Positions 9,331-19,130 of a stretch of 64,000 nucleotides of DNA are shown in pieces (the stretch's first letter is position 1; every line of letters starts with the position of its first letter). The notes under the pieces were generated by a model. It was given only the letters and a program-made list of their open reading frames with translations, ran no database searches and was not told where the DNA came from. Source of the stretch: Nannocystis bainbridge. Lineage in GTDB: Bacteria > Myxococcota_A > Polyangia > Nannocystales > Nannocystaceae. The DNA is taken from the NCBI RefSeq assembly GCF_028368995.1, contig NZ_JAQNDL010000002.1:1671724-1735723 (forward strand), in the 5' to 3' direction. The position numbers and the translations under genes were made by a program.

Positions 9331-9366
9331 CACTCGCAGCGCCGCACCGTTGCCGAGGAGTTCTCG

Positions 9367-10290
9367 ATGTCGCCGCGCTCCCTTCGTGCTCTCGCTCTCC
9401 TCGTCGCCCTCGCCGCAGCGTGTGGCGGCGAACCGGTCAAGCTGGCGCCCCGGGCCGAAAAACTCGAAGTCCGACCGCCGCCGCCGGCCCCGACCACCGT
9501 GCACCTCGCCATCGACGGCGCGAGCGGACAGCTGGGCTTCGCCATGGAGGCCCCCATCGAGAAGATCCGCGGCAAGGTCCCGGCATCGGCCCTGAGCGGC
9601 GAGGTGTGGCTCGACCCGACCGACCTCGCCAAATCACGCGGCCTCGTGCGCGTCGATCTCCGTCAACTCGAGCTGTACCAGCGCACCGTCCCCGAGGGCG
9701 GCAAGGAGTTCGGCGAGGAGATCAAGAGCGACACGCAGAACGAGCACGCCCGGCACTGGCTCGAGATTTCGCCCGACACGCCCGCCGACGAGCTGGCCAA
9801 GAACAGCGTCGTCGAGTTTGCGCTGGCCCGGATCAGCGACGCCTCCGCGACCGACCTGTCCAAAGTGACAGGTTCCGAACGCACCGTCACCTTCACGGCC
9901 AGCGGCGAATTCCTGCTGCATCAGCGCAAGGCCGAGAAGTCGGTCAAGCTCGAGGCCGTGTTCCGCTACGACGGCGACGCGCTGCGCGAGGTCCACGTCA
10001 AGAGCGTCGAGCCGCTGACGATCGGCCTCGACGAGTACGATGTCCGCCCGCGCACCGGCTTCAGCCAGCTCGCCGCCAAGACCCTCGAGCAGCTCGCGCC
10101 CAAGGTCGCCAAGGAGGCCCAGGTCTCGCTCGAGTTCGTCGCCAAACCCGACGGCAAGACCGCGAGCCCCGCCGGCCCCTCGACCCCCGGTCCCGCCGAT
10201 GCACCCCCGTCCGGCGCCGCGGCCCCGACCGCGCCCGCAACTGCCTCCTCCCCCGGTGCCGCGCCCACCCCCGCGCCGGCGAACCAGTGA
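9367..10290 (+). CDS. YceI-like lipid-binding lipoprotein
   Basis: Protein of 307 residues. The signal peptide ends in a lipobox (LAAAC), so it is a predicted lipoprotein. The centre resembles YceI: DLRQLELY, a conserved HxxxWLEI-type stretch (ARHWLEIS), VTFTASGEFLLHQ and FRYDGDALREVHVKS. YceI proteins form a lipocalin-like barrel that binds isoprenoids. The last 50 residues are Pro/Ala-rich and disordered. A GAGGAG sequence precedes ATG 9367. A decayed palindromic unit pair (9855-9882) codes DLSKVTGS. It lies upstream of the Cys-motif peptide gene and may be co-transcribed with it. Confidence 0.75.
   Translation: MSPRSLRALALLVALAAACGGEPVKLAPRAEKLEVRPPPPAPTTVHLAIDGASGQLGFAMEAPIEKIRGKVPASALSGEVWLDPTDLAKSRGLVRVDLRQLELYQRTVPEGGKEFGEEIKSDTQNEHARHWLEISPDTPADELAKNSVVEFALARISDASATDLSKVTGSERTVTFTASGEFLLHQRKAEKSVKLEAVFRYDGDALREVHVKSVEPLTIGLDEYDVRPRTGFSQLAAKTLEQLAPKVAKEAQVSLEFVAKPDGKTASPAGPSTPGPADAPPSGAAAPTAPATASSPGAAPTPAPANQ
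9855..9882 (+). repeat. Palindromic-unit pair inside the YceI-like gene
   Basis: CCTGTCC at 9855 and CAGGTTC at 9869, exactly 14 bp apart. ACCTGTC and GACAGGT form a 7-bp inverted repeat. Confidence 0.55.
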
Positions 10291-10355
10291 CTCGACGCGC
10301 GCCGCGATCCGACGCGCGTCCATCCCCGTAACGAACGCACAGGAGCATCTCAGTC

Positions 10356-10757
10356 ATGGATATTCGCACCATCTCCGCCACCCTCGCCCTACTCGGCTCC
10401 GGCCTCACCCTCGGCGGCTGCAACAAGACCCAAACCGACGCCACCGAGGTCCCCGGCAGCACCGCCGCCGAGGGCGAGAAGACGGGCGCGGAGACCGAGA
10501 AGAGCTGCGGCAGCGAGAAGGGCTGCGGCGGCGAGAAGGGCTGCAGCGGCGTGAAGGGCGACACTAGCTGCGCCGCCTCGAAGCCGACCGAGACCGCGGC
10601 CACCGAGCCCGCGACCGACCCGGCGACCACCGCCACCGCGGCCGCCCCGAGCACCGCCGCCGCCGAGCCCGCGGCCACCAAGTCGGAGAAGAAGAAGAAG
10701 CCCGGCGCCAAGAAGGCCAAGGGCGAGGCCGCCTGCGGCGAGGGCACCTGCGGCTGA
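10356..10757 (+). CDS. Cys-motif lipoprotein, candidate HvfA/bufferin-type RiPP precursor
   Basis: Protein of 133 residues. The signal peptide ends in LGGC (Cys22), so the product should be a lipoprotein. The mature part has repeated motifs EKSCG, EKGCG and EKGCS (Cys51, 57, 63), then Cys72, an Ala/Thr/Pro-rich spacer, a Lys-rich stretch, and C-terminal AACGEGTCG (Cys127, 132). The repeats resemble the EGKCG motifs of HvfA/bufferin precursors, whose cysteines are converted to oxazolone-thioamide copper ligands by an MNIO enzyme with an HvfC-type partner. Such a fused enzyme is the next gene. An AGGAG lies upstream of ATG 10356. The modification is inferred, not shown. Confidence 0.75.
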   Translation: MDIRTISATLALLGSGLTLGGCNKTQTDATEVPGSTAAEGEKTGAETEKSCGSEKGCGGEKGCSGVKGDTSCAASKPTETAATEPATDPATTATAAAPSTAAAEPAATKSEKKKKPGAKKAKGEAACGEGTCG

Positions 10758-10772
10758 TCGCCGACCGCGCCG

Positions 10773-10932
10773 CCTGTCCCTTCGACCAGCCCGGGCCCGC
10801 GCCGGGCTGTCGGCTTTCGCGCGCTGGCAACCTGTCCCTTCGACCAGGCCGGCCCGAGCCCGCAAGTCGGACCCCCCAAAGCCGGGTGCTCTGCTCGACG
10901 CAGCCCCCACGTCGACCTGTCCCTTCGACCAG
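10773..10932 (+). repeat. Three identical 17-bp copies of CCTGTCCCTTCGACCAG
   Basis: Exact copies at 10773-10789, 10831-10847 and 10916-10932 in the 205-bp gap between the Cys-motif peptide gene and the MNIO gene. Each is a CCTGTCC unit followed 14 bp later by CAG, so it belongs to the 14-bp family. The first begins 15 nt after the stop codon. Confidence 0.85.
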
Positions 10933-10941
10933 ACTCGTTGA

Positions 10942-12819
<1,878 letters not shown>

Positions 12820-12846
12820 CTCGCCCCGAGCGAGCAGCATGCCGTC

Positions 12847-12881
12847 GCAACTTCGGCAGCCGGTGCCGACACCGAGGTTGC
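12847..12881. terminator. Possible bidirectional terminator between convergent genes
   Basis: GCAACTTCGG pairs with CCGAGGTTGC (10 bp, one G-U) in the 90-bp gap between the MNIO gene and the convergent outer-membrane protein gene. There is no clear T-tract on either side. Confidence 0.4.
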
Positions 12882-12909
12882 CGCGGTCGCAATCTCGGCC
12901 GCGCGCCCG

Positions 12910-13818
12910 TTACCAGTGCAGCCCGAGCTGCAGCGCGCCTTGCAGCGCGTGACCGACTTCCCAACGCGACGGCGTGATCCCGTCCTTCGGCATGTGCAGC
13001 GCGATCATCCGGTACACCGTCGTGAAGCCGATCGTCACCTGCTGCGACACCCACGCGTCGAAGCCGAGGCCCGCGCGGATCTGGGCCCCGTGGAGCACAT
13101 CGCCGAGCGGCATCTTGGCCCGCGCGTAGCCGACGCCGAACTCCATCAGCGGCTGGAACCGCTTCTTCATGAAGTACACGCGGACGAACACCGGGTCCCA
13201 GAAGAACATCCCGCCGTTCTTGATGGTCTTGTCGGTCGTGCCGGGCAGCGTCGTGCGCACGCTCGTGTGCGTCTGCCCCGACATGCCCATGCCCACGCCG
13301 AGGCGGTTGTTGATGCGGACGCCGAAGTCGAACCCGCCGCCGATGGTGAGCAGCGTCGGGCGGGCCGGCTTGTCGCCGCCGATGGGTCCGGAGATCAGCA
13401 ATCGCGGGGCGATCCAGTAGCGGCCGCGCCACGAGTCGCGCTTGATCTTCGCCGGGTCGGCCGGGGTCGGCGGCGCTGGCAGCGGCTCGACCTGGCGGCC
13501 GCCCCAGTCGAACGACGGCGCAGCGTCCGCTGTCGGCGGGGCGCCGGCAGGAGCGCCGGGCGTCGGCGGGGCGGTCACCGGCGGGGCCACCGGCGGCGGT
13601 GCGCTCGACGGCGGCGGCACCGACACGCCGGCCTCCGGTGTCGCGCTCGGCGTGGCCACGGTCTCGCTCGCCGGCGGGGGCGCGGGCACCGGCGCCGTCT
13701 CGGTGGCAGGCGTCGTCGCAGGCGCCGTCGCCGGTGCGGGCTCCTGCGCCTGCGCTGGCGTGGTGGCGAGCACGCCGGTGAGACAGATCAGGACTGCACG
13801 GATGTGAGCGAGCGTCAT
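12910..13818 (-). CDS. Predicted outer-membrane beta-barrel protein with Pro/Ala-rich linker
   Basis: Protein of 302 residues. Signal peptide with the cleavage-site-like TTPAQAQE, then about 90 residues almost entirely Pro, Ala, Thr, Val and Ser, then a C-terminal domain of about 170 residues with alternating hydrophobic and Gly residues (GGGFDFGVRINNRLGVG, FGVGYARAKMPLG) ending in aromatic LGLHW, as expected for an outer-membrane barrel. The substrate is unknown. Its ATG overlaps the stop of the HEAT-repeat gene by 4 nt, so it is the last gene of a coupled operon that begins with the HARE-HTH gene. Confidence 0.7.
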   Translation of the reverse strand: MTLAHIRAVLICLTGVLATTPAQAQEPAPATAPATTPATETAPVPAPPPASETVATPSATPEAGVSVPPPSSAPPPVAPPVTAPPTPGAPAGAPPTADAAPSFDWGGRQVEPLPAPPTPADPAKIKRDSWRGRYWIAPRLLISGPIGGDKPARPTLLTIGGGFDFGVRINNRLGVGMGMSGQTHTSVRTTLPGTTDKTIKNGGMFFWDPVFVRVYFMKKRFQPLMEFGVGYARAKMPLGDVLHGAQIRAGLGFDAWVSQQVTIGFTTVYRMIALHMPKDGITPSRWEVGHALQGALQLGLHW

Positions 13819-14684
13819 TGCCGGTGCCCTCGCGCTAACTTCGGAAGATCTACACCACGCGGGACCTCGGCGGCACTCGGCGGCTTTCCGGACAGCGCCG
13901 ACGAAAGCGCACGCTCCGCCTCCGCGCGCAGCTCCGGATCGTCCTCGTTGGCGGCCGCGAACCGCAAGAAACCGACCGCATCGGCCCCGCCCAGGCGGGC
14001 GAGCGCGCGGTAAGCCTCGCGCGTCGCCTCGGGATCCAGGCGATGCGCCTCGCGCACGATCGCCGCTGCGTGGTCCCGTGTCCCCACCATGCCGAGCACA
14101 TCGAGCGCCGCCACGCGCACCCGCGCGTCCTCGCTGCGCAACAGCGGCAGCAACTGACCCGCGTGCTCCCTCGCTTCGCGGTCGCCCACGTAGCGCAGCG
14201 CCACCAGTAGCTGCGACGGCTCACCCGACGCCAGCAGAACCTCGAGCCCGCTCGCGTCCCCGCGCGCCAGGCGACACTGCGCTTCGAGCCCGGTGATCGC
14301 CCGTCGCGCCGCGTCCACCAGCGCCGTCATCGACGGACGGAACGCGTCCTTGCCGGCCGACGCCGAAGTCGTGATCGCCGACACCGCGAACTTGGACCGC
14401 AGGTCCGCGGGCACCGCCATGCCCACGTGGAGGACCCACGGCGCCTCCGGGGCCTCGCGCGTCAGCGACGCCTCGCCGTGGACCGTCGAACCGGTGGCGT
14501 CGTCGGGCGCGAAGATCGCGCTGTCGCGCAACGCTGCCTGCAACGCCTCCGACACCGCCCCCTCGAGGTCCACGGCCTCGCTGGGCAGCGCCAGGCTGAG
14601 CCGTACCGGATAGCGACCGCCGTCCGAATCACCGCACGCTGCGGCGAGCAGGACGAGAGCGAGCGCCGCGCGGAGTCGGATCAT
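13815..14684 (-). CDS. HEAT-repeat-containing lipoprotein
   Basis: Protein of 289 residues. The signal peptide ends in the lipobox LAAAC. The C-terminal third contains helical HEAT-like repeats (LRSEDARVRVAALDVLGMVG, EATREAYRALARLGG, FLRFAAANEDDPELRAEAERAL). These pack as a protein-interaction solenoid; no catalytic motif is seen. The start overlaps the lipB stop by 4 nt (ATGA) and the stop overlaps the outer-membrane protein start by 4 nt. A role in the envelope is likely from the lipobox; the partner is unknown. Confidence 0.75.
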   Translation of the reverse strand: MIRLRAALALVLLAAACGDSDGGRYPVRLSLALPSEAVDLEGAVSEALQAALRDSAIFAPDDATGSTVHGEASLTREAPEAPWVLHVGMAVPADLRSKFAVSAITTSASAGKDAFRPSMTALVDAARRAITGLEAQCRLARGDASGLEVLLASGEPSQLLVALRYVGDREAREHAGQLLPLLRSEDARVRVAALDVLGMVGTRDHAAAIVREAHRLDPEATREAYRALARLGGADAVGFLRFAAANEDDPELRAEAERALSSALSGKPPSAAEVPRGVDLPKLARGHRQ

Positions 14685-15364
14685 CGTCGATCGCTACCAT
14701 ACCCCTCCGGGTCCTCCCAGACCAGCGGCAGGCCCAACTGCGCCGCGTAGACGGCCGCGAACCGCCGCCCGGCCGTCTCGACGCTCGTCGCTCGCCCCCC
14801 GACCGCCGCCGCGCTGGTCACGGTCACGCCCTGCAGCCCGCAGGACACCAGCGCGCCGAACAAGCCCGGGTCGACCGCCAGGTTGATCGAGATCCCCTGA
14901 ACCGCCACGCCGCGGCTCACGTGGATCCCGATCGACGCCAGCTTCTCGGAACCGCGCCACACGCCCGGCTGCTCCATGCGGAACTCGCAGCCGTCGACCC
15001 CGAGCTCGGCGAGTACGGCGATCGCCACGTCGCCGAGGCGCACGATGTGCTCGCGGATCCGTCGACCCACCATGACGATCGGATAGGCCACCAGTTGGCC
15101 CGGCCCGTGGAGCGTCACCTCGCCGCCGCGCGGCGCCTCGCAGACCGTCACGCCTGCGGCCGCGCGCTGCTCCTCCGACCACAGGATGTCCTCCATCCGG
15201 CCGCGGCGGCCCAGCGTCAACACCGGCGGGTGCTCGACCAGGAACAGCACCCCCGGCTCGCCCGCGAGCACCCGCTCGCGCGCAGCAAGCTGCAGCGCGA
15301 GCGCCTCCTCGAAGCCCATGCGGCCGAGCCACACGGCGCGCAGTGATTCAGGTGTCGAGTCCAC
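14681..15364 (-). CDS. lipB: Octanoyltransferase LipB
   Basis: Transfers octanoate from octanoyl-ACP to lipoyl domains of 2-oxoacid dehydrogenases and the glycine cleavage system, the first step of lipoate synthesis. The 227-residue protein has VEHPPVLTLGRR, RGGEVTLHGPGQLVAYPI, the conserved Lys in EKLASIGIHVSR and the catalytic Cys in VSCGLQGVTVTS. The start is GTG 15364, inside the end of the HARE-HTH gene (17-nt overlap). Its tight coupling to genes of unrelated type is unusual for lipB, which more often sits beside lipA. Confidence 0.95.
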   Translation of the reverse strand: MDSTPESLRAVWLGRMGFEEALALQLAARERVLAGEPGVLFLVEHPPVLTLGRRGRMEDILWSEEQRAAAGVTVCEAPRGGEVTLHGPGQLVAYPIVMVGRRIREHIVRLGDVAIAVLAELGVDGCEFRMEQPGVWRGSEKLASIGIHVSRGVAVQGISINLAVDPGLFGALVSCGLQGVTVTSAAAVGGRATSVETAGRRFAAVYAAQLGLPLVWEDPEGYGSDRR

Positions 15365-17078
15365 TGATCGACTCGAGCACGGTCGGATCGAGCGCGCCGA
15401 TCGCCACCGGCAAGGGGCTGATGCCGACGCCCTGGGCCCGCAGCCAGGCCGCGAGCTCGGCCGCGGTCACGACCCGCGCGTCGCCCCACGGCGGCTCGCC
15501 CGGAGCGTCCCCCATGCAGAACACCAGGCAACCGCTCGCCTGAGTCCGCTCGGCGTCGCCCGCCCACGCCGACGCGTCGATCCCCGCGCGCCGCGGCAGG
15601 ATCAGCGCCAGCAACTTCGGGCTCGCCTCGTCCTCGTCGGACTCCGAGTCCGCGTCACCCTCGACGTCGCTGATCACGAGCTTGGCGATCCCGCGGGACG
15701 GCGGCAGCGTCGCCAGCACCGGGTAGCCCTCGCGGGTCAGCCAGATGCGTGCGACCGCCTCGAGCCCGCGCGGCCCAAGTGTCTGCAACCACTGTACGAA
15801 CGCGTTGGTGATCTCGGTGTTGAGGGCCGCGATCGCGGCGTGCAGCGCCTGCTCCGCGGCGGTCACGGCCGGCGGCACGCGGGTCGCGTGGAGCTGGTAG
15901 CGCGCGTCGCCGCGGGCGATGAACCGCGAAGCGCGACCGCCGTGACGGATGTCGAGCAGGATGGCCGCCGTCACGGCGCGCTCGATCTCCGAGATCTCGC
16001 CGCCGAGCACGCCCATGCCCGCGAGGGTCTCGGCGATCTGGCGGATGTGCAGCGAGCGCGGCCCGGCGTCGGTCATCACCTGCGCCACCTGCTGCAGCAG
16101 CGTCTCCGAGGCCTCGTCGCGGACCGAGCGGATCTCGGCCGAACCGCCCTCGTTGCGGCGGCCGCGACGGCGACGCCGGCGACGCCGGCGACCCGGACGG
16201 TCGTCGTCGTCGTTGACCGCTTGCGGCTGCGCCTGCGGCGGCTGCGGTCGCGACGGCGGCGGGCCGAGCGGACCGGGTCGGCGCAGGCTGCGGTGCTCGA
16301 CCGCCGGCCCGCTCGGAGCCGGAGGCGGCGGCGGCGGCGGCGGACGCTGCATGGTCTCGAGCTCCGTGCGCAGCTCGGGCCGCTCCTCGGCCAGCCGCGA
16401 CATCGCGTTCGCCATCACCACGGCGACGTCGGTCACGCCGTCGAGGCCCGCGCCCTTGGGCGCCTCGAACTCGAGGTTGGGCGTCACCCGCGGGATCACC
16501 TCGGTGCGCTTGCCGTTGTCGAGCCCGCGGCGGCTCGGCTTGACCGCCACCGTTTGCGGCGCCGGAGCCTCGCCGCGGACCCCGAACCGATCCCGGCGAC
16601 GGCGACGGCGACGGCCGCCGCCTTCCTCGCTCGTGCCCTCTTCGCCCTCGCTCGGCTCGCCCTCTTCACGCGGGTCGCCGGTCAGCATCGAATTCGCTTC
16701 AACTTTTGGCGGCAAGGCTTCGGCATCGTTGGACTTCTTGGTGCTAGGCGGGACCGTCTCGAAGGGCAGCTCGAGGGTCGGCGCCGGAGCCGGCGGAGGT
16801 GCCGGGGCTGGGGGGGGCGGCGGCGGCGGCGGCTCGGGGACGGCCGCGGGCGGCGGCACGGCTCCGGGGCGGAGCTGGAAGAACCCCGGCTTGCTGCGGA
16901 CCAGCAGCGCGCTCTCTCCCCGCACGGCCGCGTTCAGGCTCGCCTGCATCGCCGCGACCGGATCCCGGCCCACGTGCGAGAGCAGGTTGCGATCGACGGC
17001 TCGCTTCACGATCTCGGAGAAATGCAGGGGGTCGGACTCGAGGCGGAGGACTTCGATCGCAGCTTCAAGGAAGGTCAT
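15348..17078 (-). CDS. HARE-HTH domain protein with degenerate Mrr-like C-terminus
   Basis: Protein of 576 residues. The first 75 residues fit the HARE-HTH (HB1/Asxl-type winged helix) fold: FLEAAIEVLRLESDPLHFSEIVKRA and LLVRSKPGFFQL. A long Pro- and Arg-rich low-complexity region follows, with two Arg tracts. A second HARE-like domain sits near residues 320-400 (LHIRQIAETLAGMGV). The last 150 residues recall an Mrr-type nuclease fold (GLEAVARIWLTREGYPVLA, then VVTAAELAAWLRAQGVG), but the usual catalytic Asp and Q/ExK are not visible. It may be a nucleic-acid-binding regulator. It is the first gene of the lipB operon. Confidence 0.65.
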   Translation of the reverse strand: MTFLEAAIEVLRLESDPLHFSEIVKRAVDRNLLSHVGRDPVAAMQASLNAAVRGESALLVRSKPGFFQLRPGAVPPPAAVPEPPPPPPPPAPAPPPAPAPTLELPFETVPPSTKKSNDAEALPPKVEANSMLTGDPREEGEPSEGEEGTSEEGGGRRRRRRRDRFGVRGEAPAPQTVAVKPSRRGLDNGKRTEVIPRVTPNLEFEAPKGAGLDGVTDVAVVMANAMSRLAEERPELRTELETMQRPPPPPPPPAPSGPAVEHRSLRRPGPLGPPPSRPQPPQAQPQAVNDDDDRPGRRRRRRRRRGRRNEGGSAEIRSVRDEASETLLQQVAQVMTDAGPRSLHIRQIAETLAGMGVLGGEISEIERAVTAAILLDIRHGGRASRFIARGDARYQLHATRVPPAVTAAEQALHAAIAALNTEITNAFVQWLQTLGPRGLEAVARIWLTREGYPVLATLPPSRGIAKLVISDVEGDADSESDEDEASPKLLALILPRRAGIDASAWAGDAERTQASGCLVFCMGDAPGEPPWGDARVVTAAELAAWLRAQGVGISPLPVAIGALDPTVLESISGLDT

Positions 17079-17168
17079 GTGTACGACTGCGGCGCGCCGG
17101 TCGACGGCGACGGAGAGTTGTGCAGAAAATTTGCGTGCCGAGGTCGGACTCTGCTAGCCGCGGACGAC

Positions 17169-18161
17169 ATGCGTGCGCACAACGTCGGCGTCCTGATCTC
17201 GACCGCCACCGCTCGATCGGTGGGCGCGGACAATGATAGCCAAATCGACCGCGAAAGTGGCAGCGATCTTGCGGAAGCGCTGGGCGGGCTCGGCCTCGTG
17301 CCCGTCTCGCTGACCGCCGACGACGCGCTCGACGTCACCCTGCGGCGGACCCGCCTGCGCGCCTGCTTGCTCGCCACCCACGGCCTCGCCGGCGGGCTCG
17401 GCCGGATCCAGGCCCTCCTCGAGCTGCGCAAGATCCCGTTCGTCGGCCCCTCGGCGCAGGTCGCCGGGCTCGCCTACGACAAGCTGCGCGCGCGCCAGAT
17501 CTTGGCCTACCACAGCCTCCCGGTCCCGACGACGCTGGCCCTCGGCGGCGCCGAGCCGCCGAGCCGCCACGACATCGGCATGCTCGGCTGGCCGTGCGTG
17601 CTCAAGCCCCGCCGCGGCAGCCACGCAGCCGGGGTCCGCCTGCTCGCCGACGCCGACGCGATCGCCGACGCCAGCGCGGCCGCGCGGGACGATGCCGGGG
17701 AGTTCCTGCTCGAGCGGGCCGTGATCGGCCGCGAAGTCCAGGTCGTGCTGCTGCACGGCAAGGTCCTGGGGACCATGGAGGTCGTGCGCGAGGCCGGCGA
17801 TCTGGCGCAGATCCGCGCCATGACTTGCCCCCCGGGCCTCACCCGCAGTCAGCTCAAGGGCATCGGCAACCTCGCCGAGCACGCCACCCGCGCGCTCGGC
17901 CTGGTCCGCGGGGCCGCGCGCGTCGACATCCTGGTCCACCCCCGCCACAACGAGGTCATCCTCGAGGCCGAGCCCTGCCCCGACCTGCGCCGCTCCGGCG
18001 TGGTCGCCCGGGTCGCCCACGCCGCGGGCCTGCGCTACGAGGCGCTCGTCCAGGAGCTCCTGCGCGGGCTGGTCGACCTGCCCGAGCGCGTCACCCCGGA
18101 GCCCACCGTCCGCCGCGCCCCCGCGCCGATGGTCGAGGCGCCGACCGTGCCGCTGCAGTGA
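17169..18161 (+). CDS. D-alanine--D-alanine ligase-like ATP-grasp protein
   Basis: Protein of 330 residues in the ATP-grasp superfamily. The N-terminal third carries LACLLATHGLAGG-type and KIPFVGPSAQVAGLAYDK motifs of Ddl; the middle has CVLKPRRGSHAAGV, the ATP-binding lysine strand; the end has ARVDILVHPRHNEVILEAEPCPDLRRSG, close to the Ddl metal-binding segment though the usual NTxPG is altered to EPCPDL. That change suggests a substrate other than D-Ala-D-Ala. ATG 17169 is chosen because it precedes the first conserved strand (VGVLISTA). It is divergent from the HARE-HTH gene, with a 90-bp shared upstream region. Confidence 0.75.
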   Translation: MRAHNVGVLISTATARSVGADNDSQIDRESGSDLAEALGGLGLVPVSLTADDALDVTLRRTRLRACLLATHGLAGGLGRIQALLELRKIPFVGPSAQVAGLAYDKLRARQILAYHSLPVPTTLALGGAEPPSRHDIGMLGWPCVLKPRRGSHAAGVRLLADADAIADASAAARDDAGEFLLERAVIGREVQVVLLHGKVLGTMEVVREAGDLAQIRAMTCPPGLTRSQLKGIGNLAEHATRALGLVRGAARVDILVHPRHNEVILEAEPCPDLRRSGVVARVAHAAGLRYEALVQELLRGLVDLPERVTPEPTVRRAPAPMVEAPTVPLQ

Positions 18162-18162
18162 G

Positions 18163-18246
18163 CTGTCCCCGGGGACCTGCTCTCCGGGACCTGTCCCTTC
18201 AGACCTGTCACAACGGACCTGCCCCCGAAGACCTGTCCCTCAGGTC
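18163..18246 (+). repeat. Six-unit 14-bp palindromic array directly after a stop codon
   Basis: Units begin at 18163, 18177, 18191, 18205, 18219 and 18233. All start CTGTCC or a close variant and the first five end GGAC or AGAC. The first unit begins 2 nt after the TGA of the ATP-grasp gene. Confidence 0.92.
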
Positions 18247-18637
18247 CGGCGGCAGGTCCGAGTGCTTTTCGCTCCTCGCGCAGGCGAGACGACCTGCCAG
18301 CTTCGCCAAGCAGCCCGGCATGCGCGCCAGTGGGGTCCTGAGGGCGCAGCGGCTCGTCGCTCGTCCTTCCGCCTGGCTCCCGTCGGGTAACGAGCCAGGC
18401 TCGCTCTCATCGCCGCACTTCGTCGGCTGTGTGGGCCACGACGGTCGGGCTCCTGGAAACGTCCGCCACCGCAGTGACTCTCGTGCACCGACGACCGCAC
18501 ACGATGCGCCCGGCCAGCCCGCCGAGCTGCGACGCCGACGTGGTGAACGGATCGTCGGCGAAGTTTGGGCGGACCAGGCGTTCGCCCCTCGACGGCTCGC
18601 TGCGGGGCCACTGCCGACGCACGCACGCGGACCCAAA
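18247..18637. other. Non-coding stretch downstream of the array
   Basis: About 390 bp between the palindromic array and the atp operon terminator. No start/ribosome-binding-site combination or protein pattern is convincing. A loose inverted arrangement of AAACTTC/CCGAACG-like fragments is present, but nothing I would name. Confidence 0.35.
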
Positions 18638-18677
18638 GAGAAAGACCGCGGCGAGTCACCTCGCGCGCGGTCTCTCG
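18638..18677 (-). terminator. Rho-independent terminator of the atp operon
   Basis: Minus-strand stem: GACCGCG (18672-18666) pairs with CGCGGTC (18650-18644), with an inner CGAG/CTCG pair around a GTGA loop, followed by TTTCTCTTT. It begins about 17 nt after the atpC stop. Confidence 0.85.
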
Positions 18678-18693
18678 CGGCCTCGTGGGCCCT

Positions 18694-19113
18694 TCAGGGC
18701 TGGGTCGCGCGGATCTGGGCCTCGAGCCAACCTTGCTCGGTGACCAACTTGCGGTGCTCGGCCGCGTCGATCGAGCCGAGCTCGTGCGACAGCTCGGCCG
18801 AGACCCGCTTGAGGTCCTCGCGCGCCTTGTTGGCGTCGATCTCGGACACCTCGAGCGCGCGCTCGACGAGGATGACCACCCGGTTGTCGCGGGTGACCTC
18901 GAGGAAGCCGGCGCCGACGGCGATCCGGACCGACTCGCCGCCGTCACGGAAGCGGACCACGCCCGGGACGACCGGCGTGATGAACGGAACGTGCTCGGGC
19001 AGGACGCCGAGCTCGCCGAGGAGGCCGGGGACTTCGACCCCGGGCACCACCACGCCGTGGCGCTTGGGGCCCAGCGGCGTGAGGATGTCGAGCTGGATGG
19101 TGGTGTCGGCCAT
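18694..19113 (-). CDS. atpC: ATP synthase F1 epsilon subunit
   Basis: Protein of 139 residues, the usual length. The N-terminal beta-sandwich (LDILTPLG, PGVEVPGLLGELGVLPEHVPFITPVVPG) and C-terminal helical hairpin match AtpC, which forms part of the F1 rotor stalk and restrains ATP hydrolysis. It is the last gene of the operon, 17 bp after atpD. Confidence 0.95.
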   Translation of the reverse strand: MADTTIQLDILTPLGPKRHGVVVPGVEVPGLLGELGVLPEHVPFITPVVPGVVRFRDGGESVRIAVGAGFLEVTRDNRVVILVERALEVSEIDANKAREDLKRVSAELSHELGSIDAAEHRKLVTEQGWLEAQIRATQP

Positions 19114-19130
19114 GACGGTGGACTCCCGGC

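Noticed and set aside
15186..17168. Upstream extension of the ATP-grasp frame to 15186
   Set aside because: The extra residues are Arg/His-rich shadow sequence antisense to the HARE-HTH gene; the family core begins at 17169.
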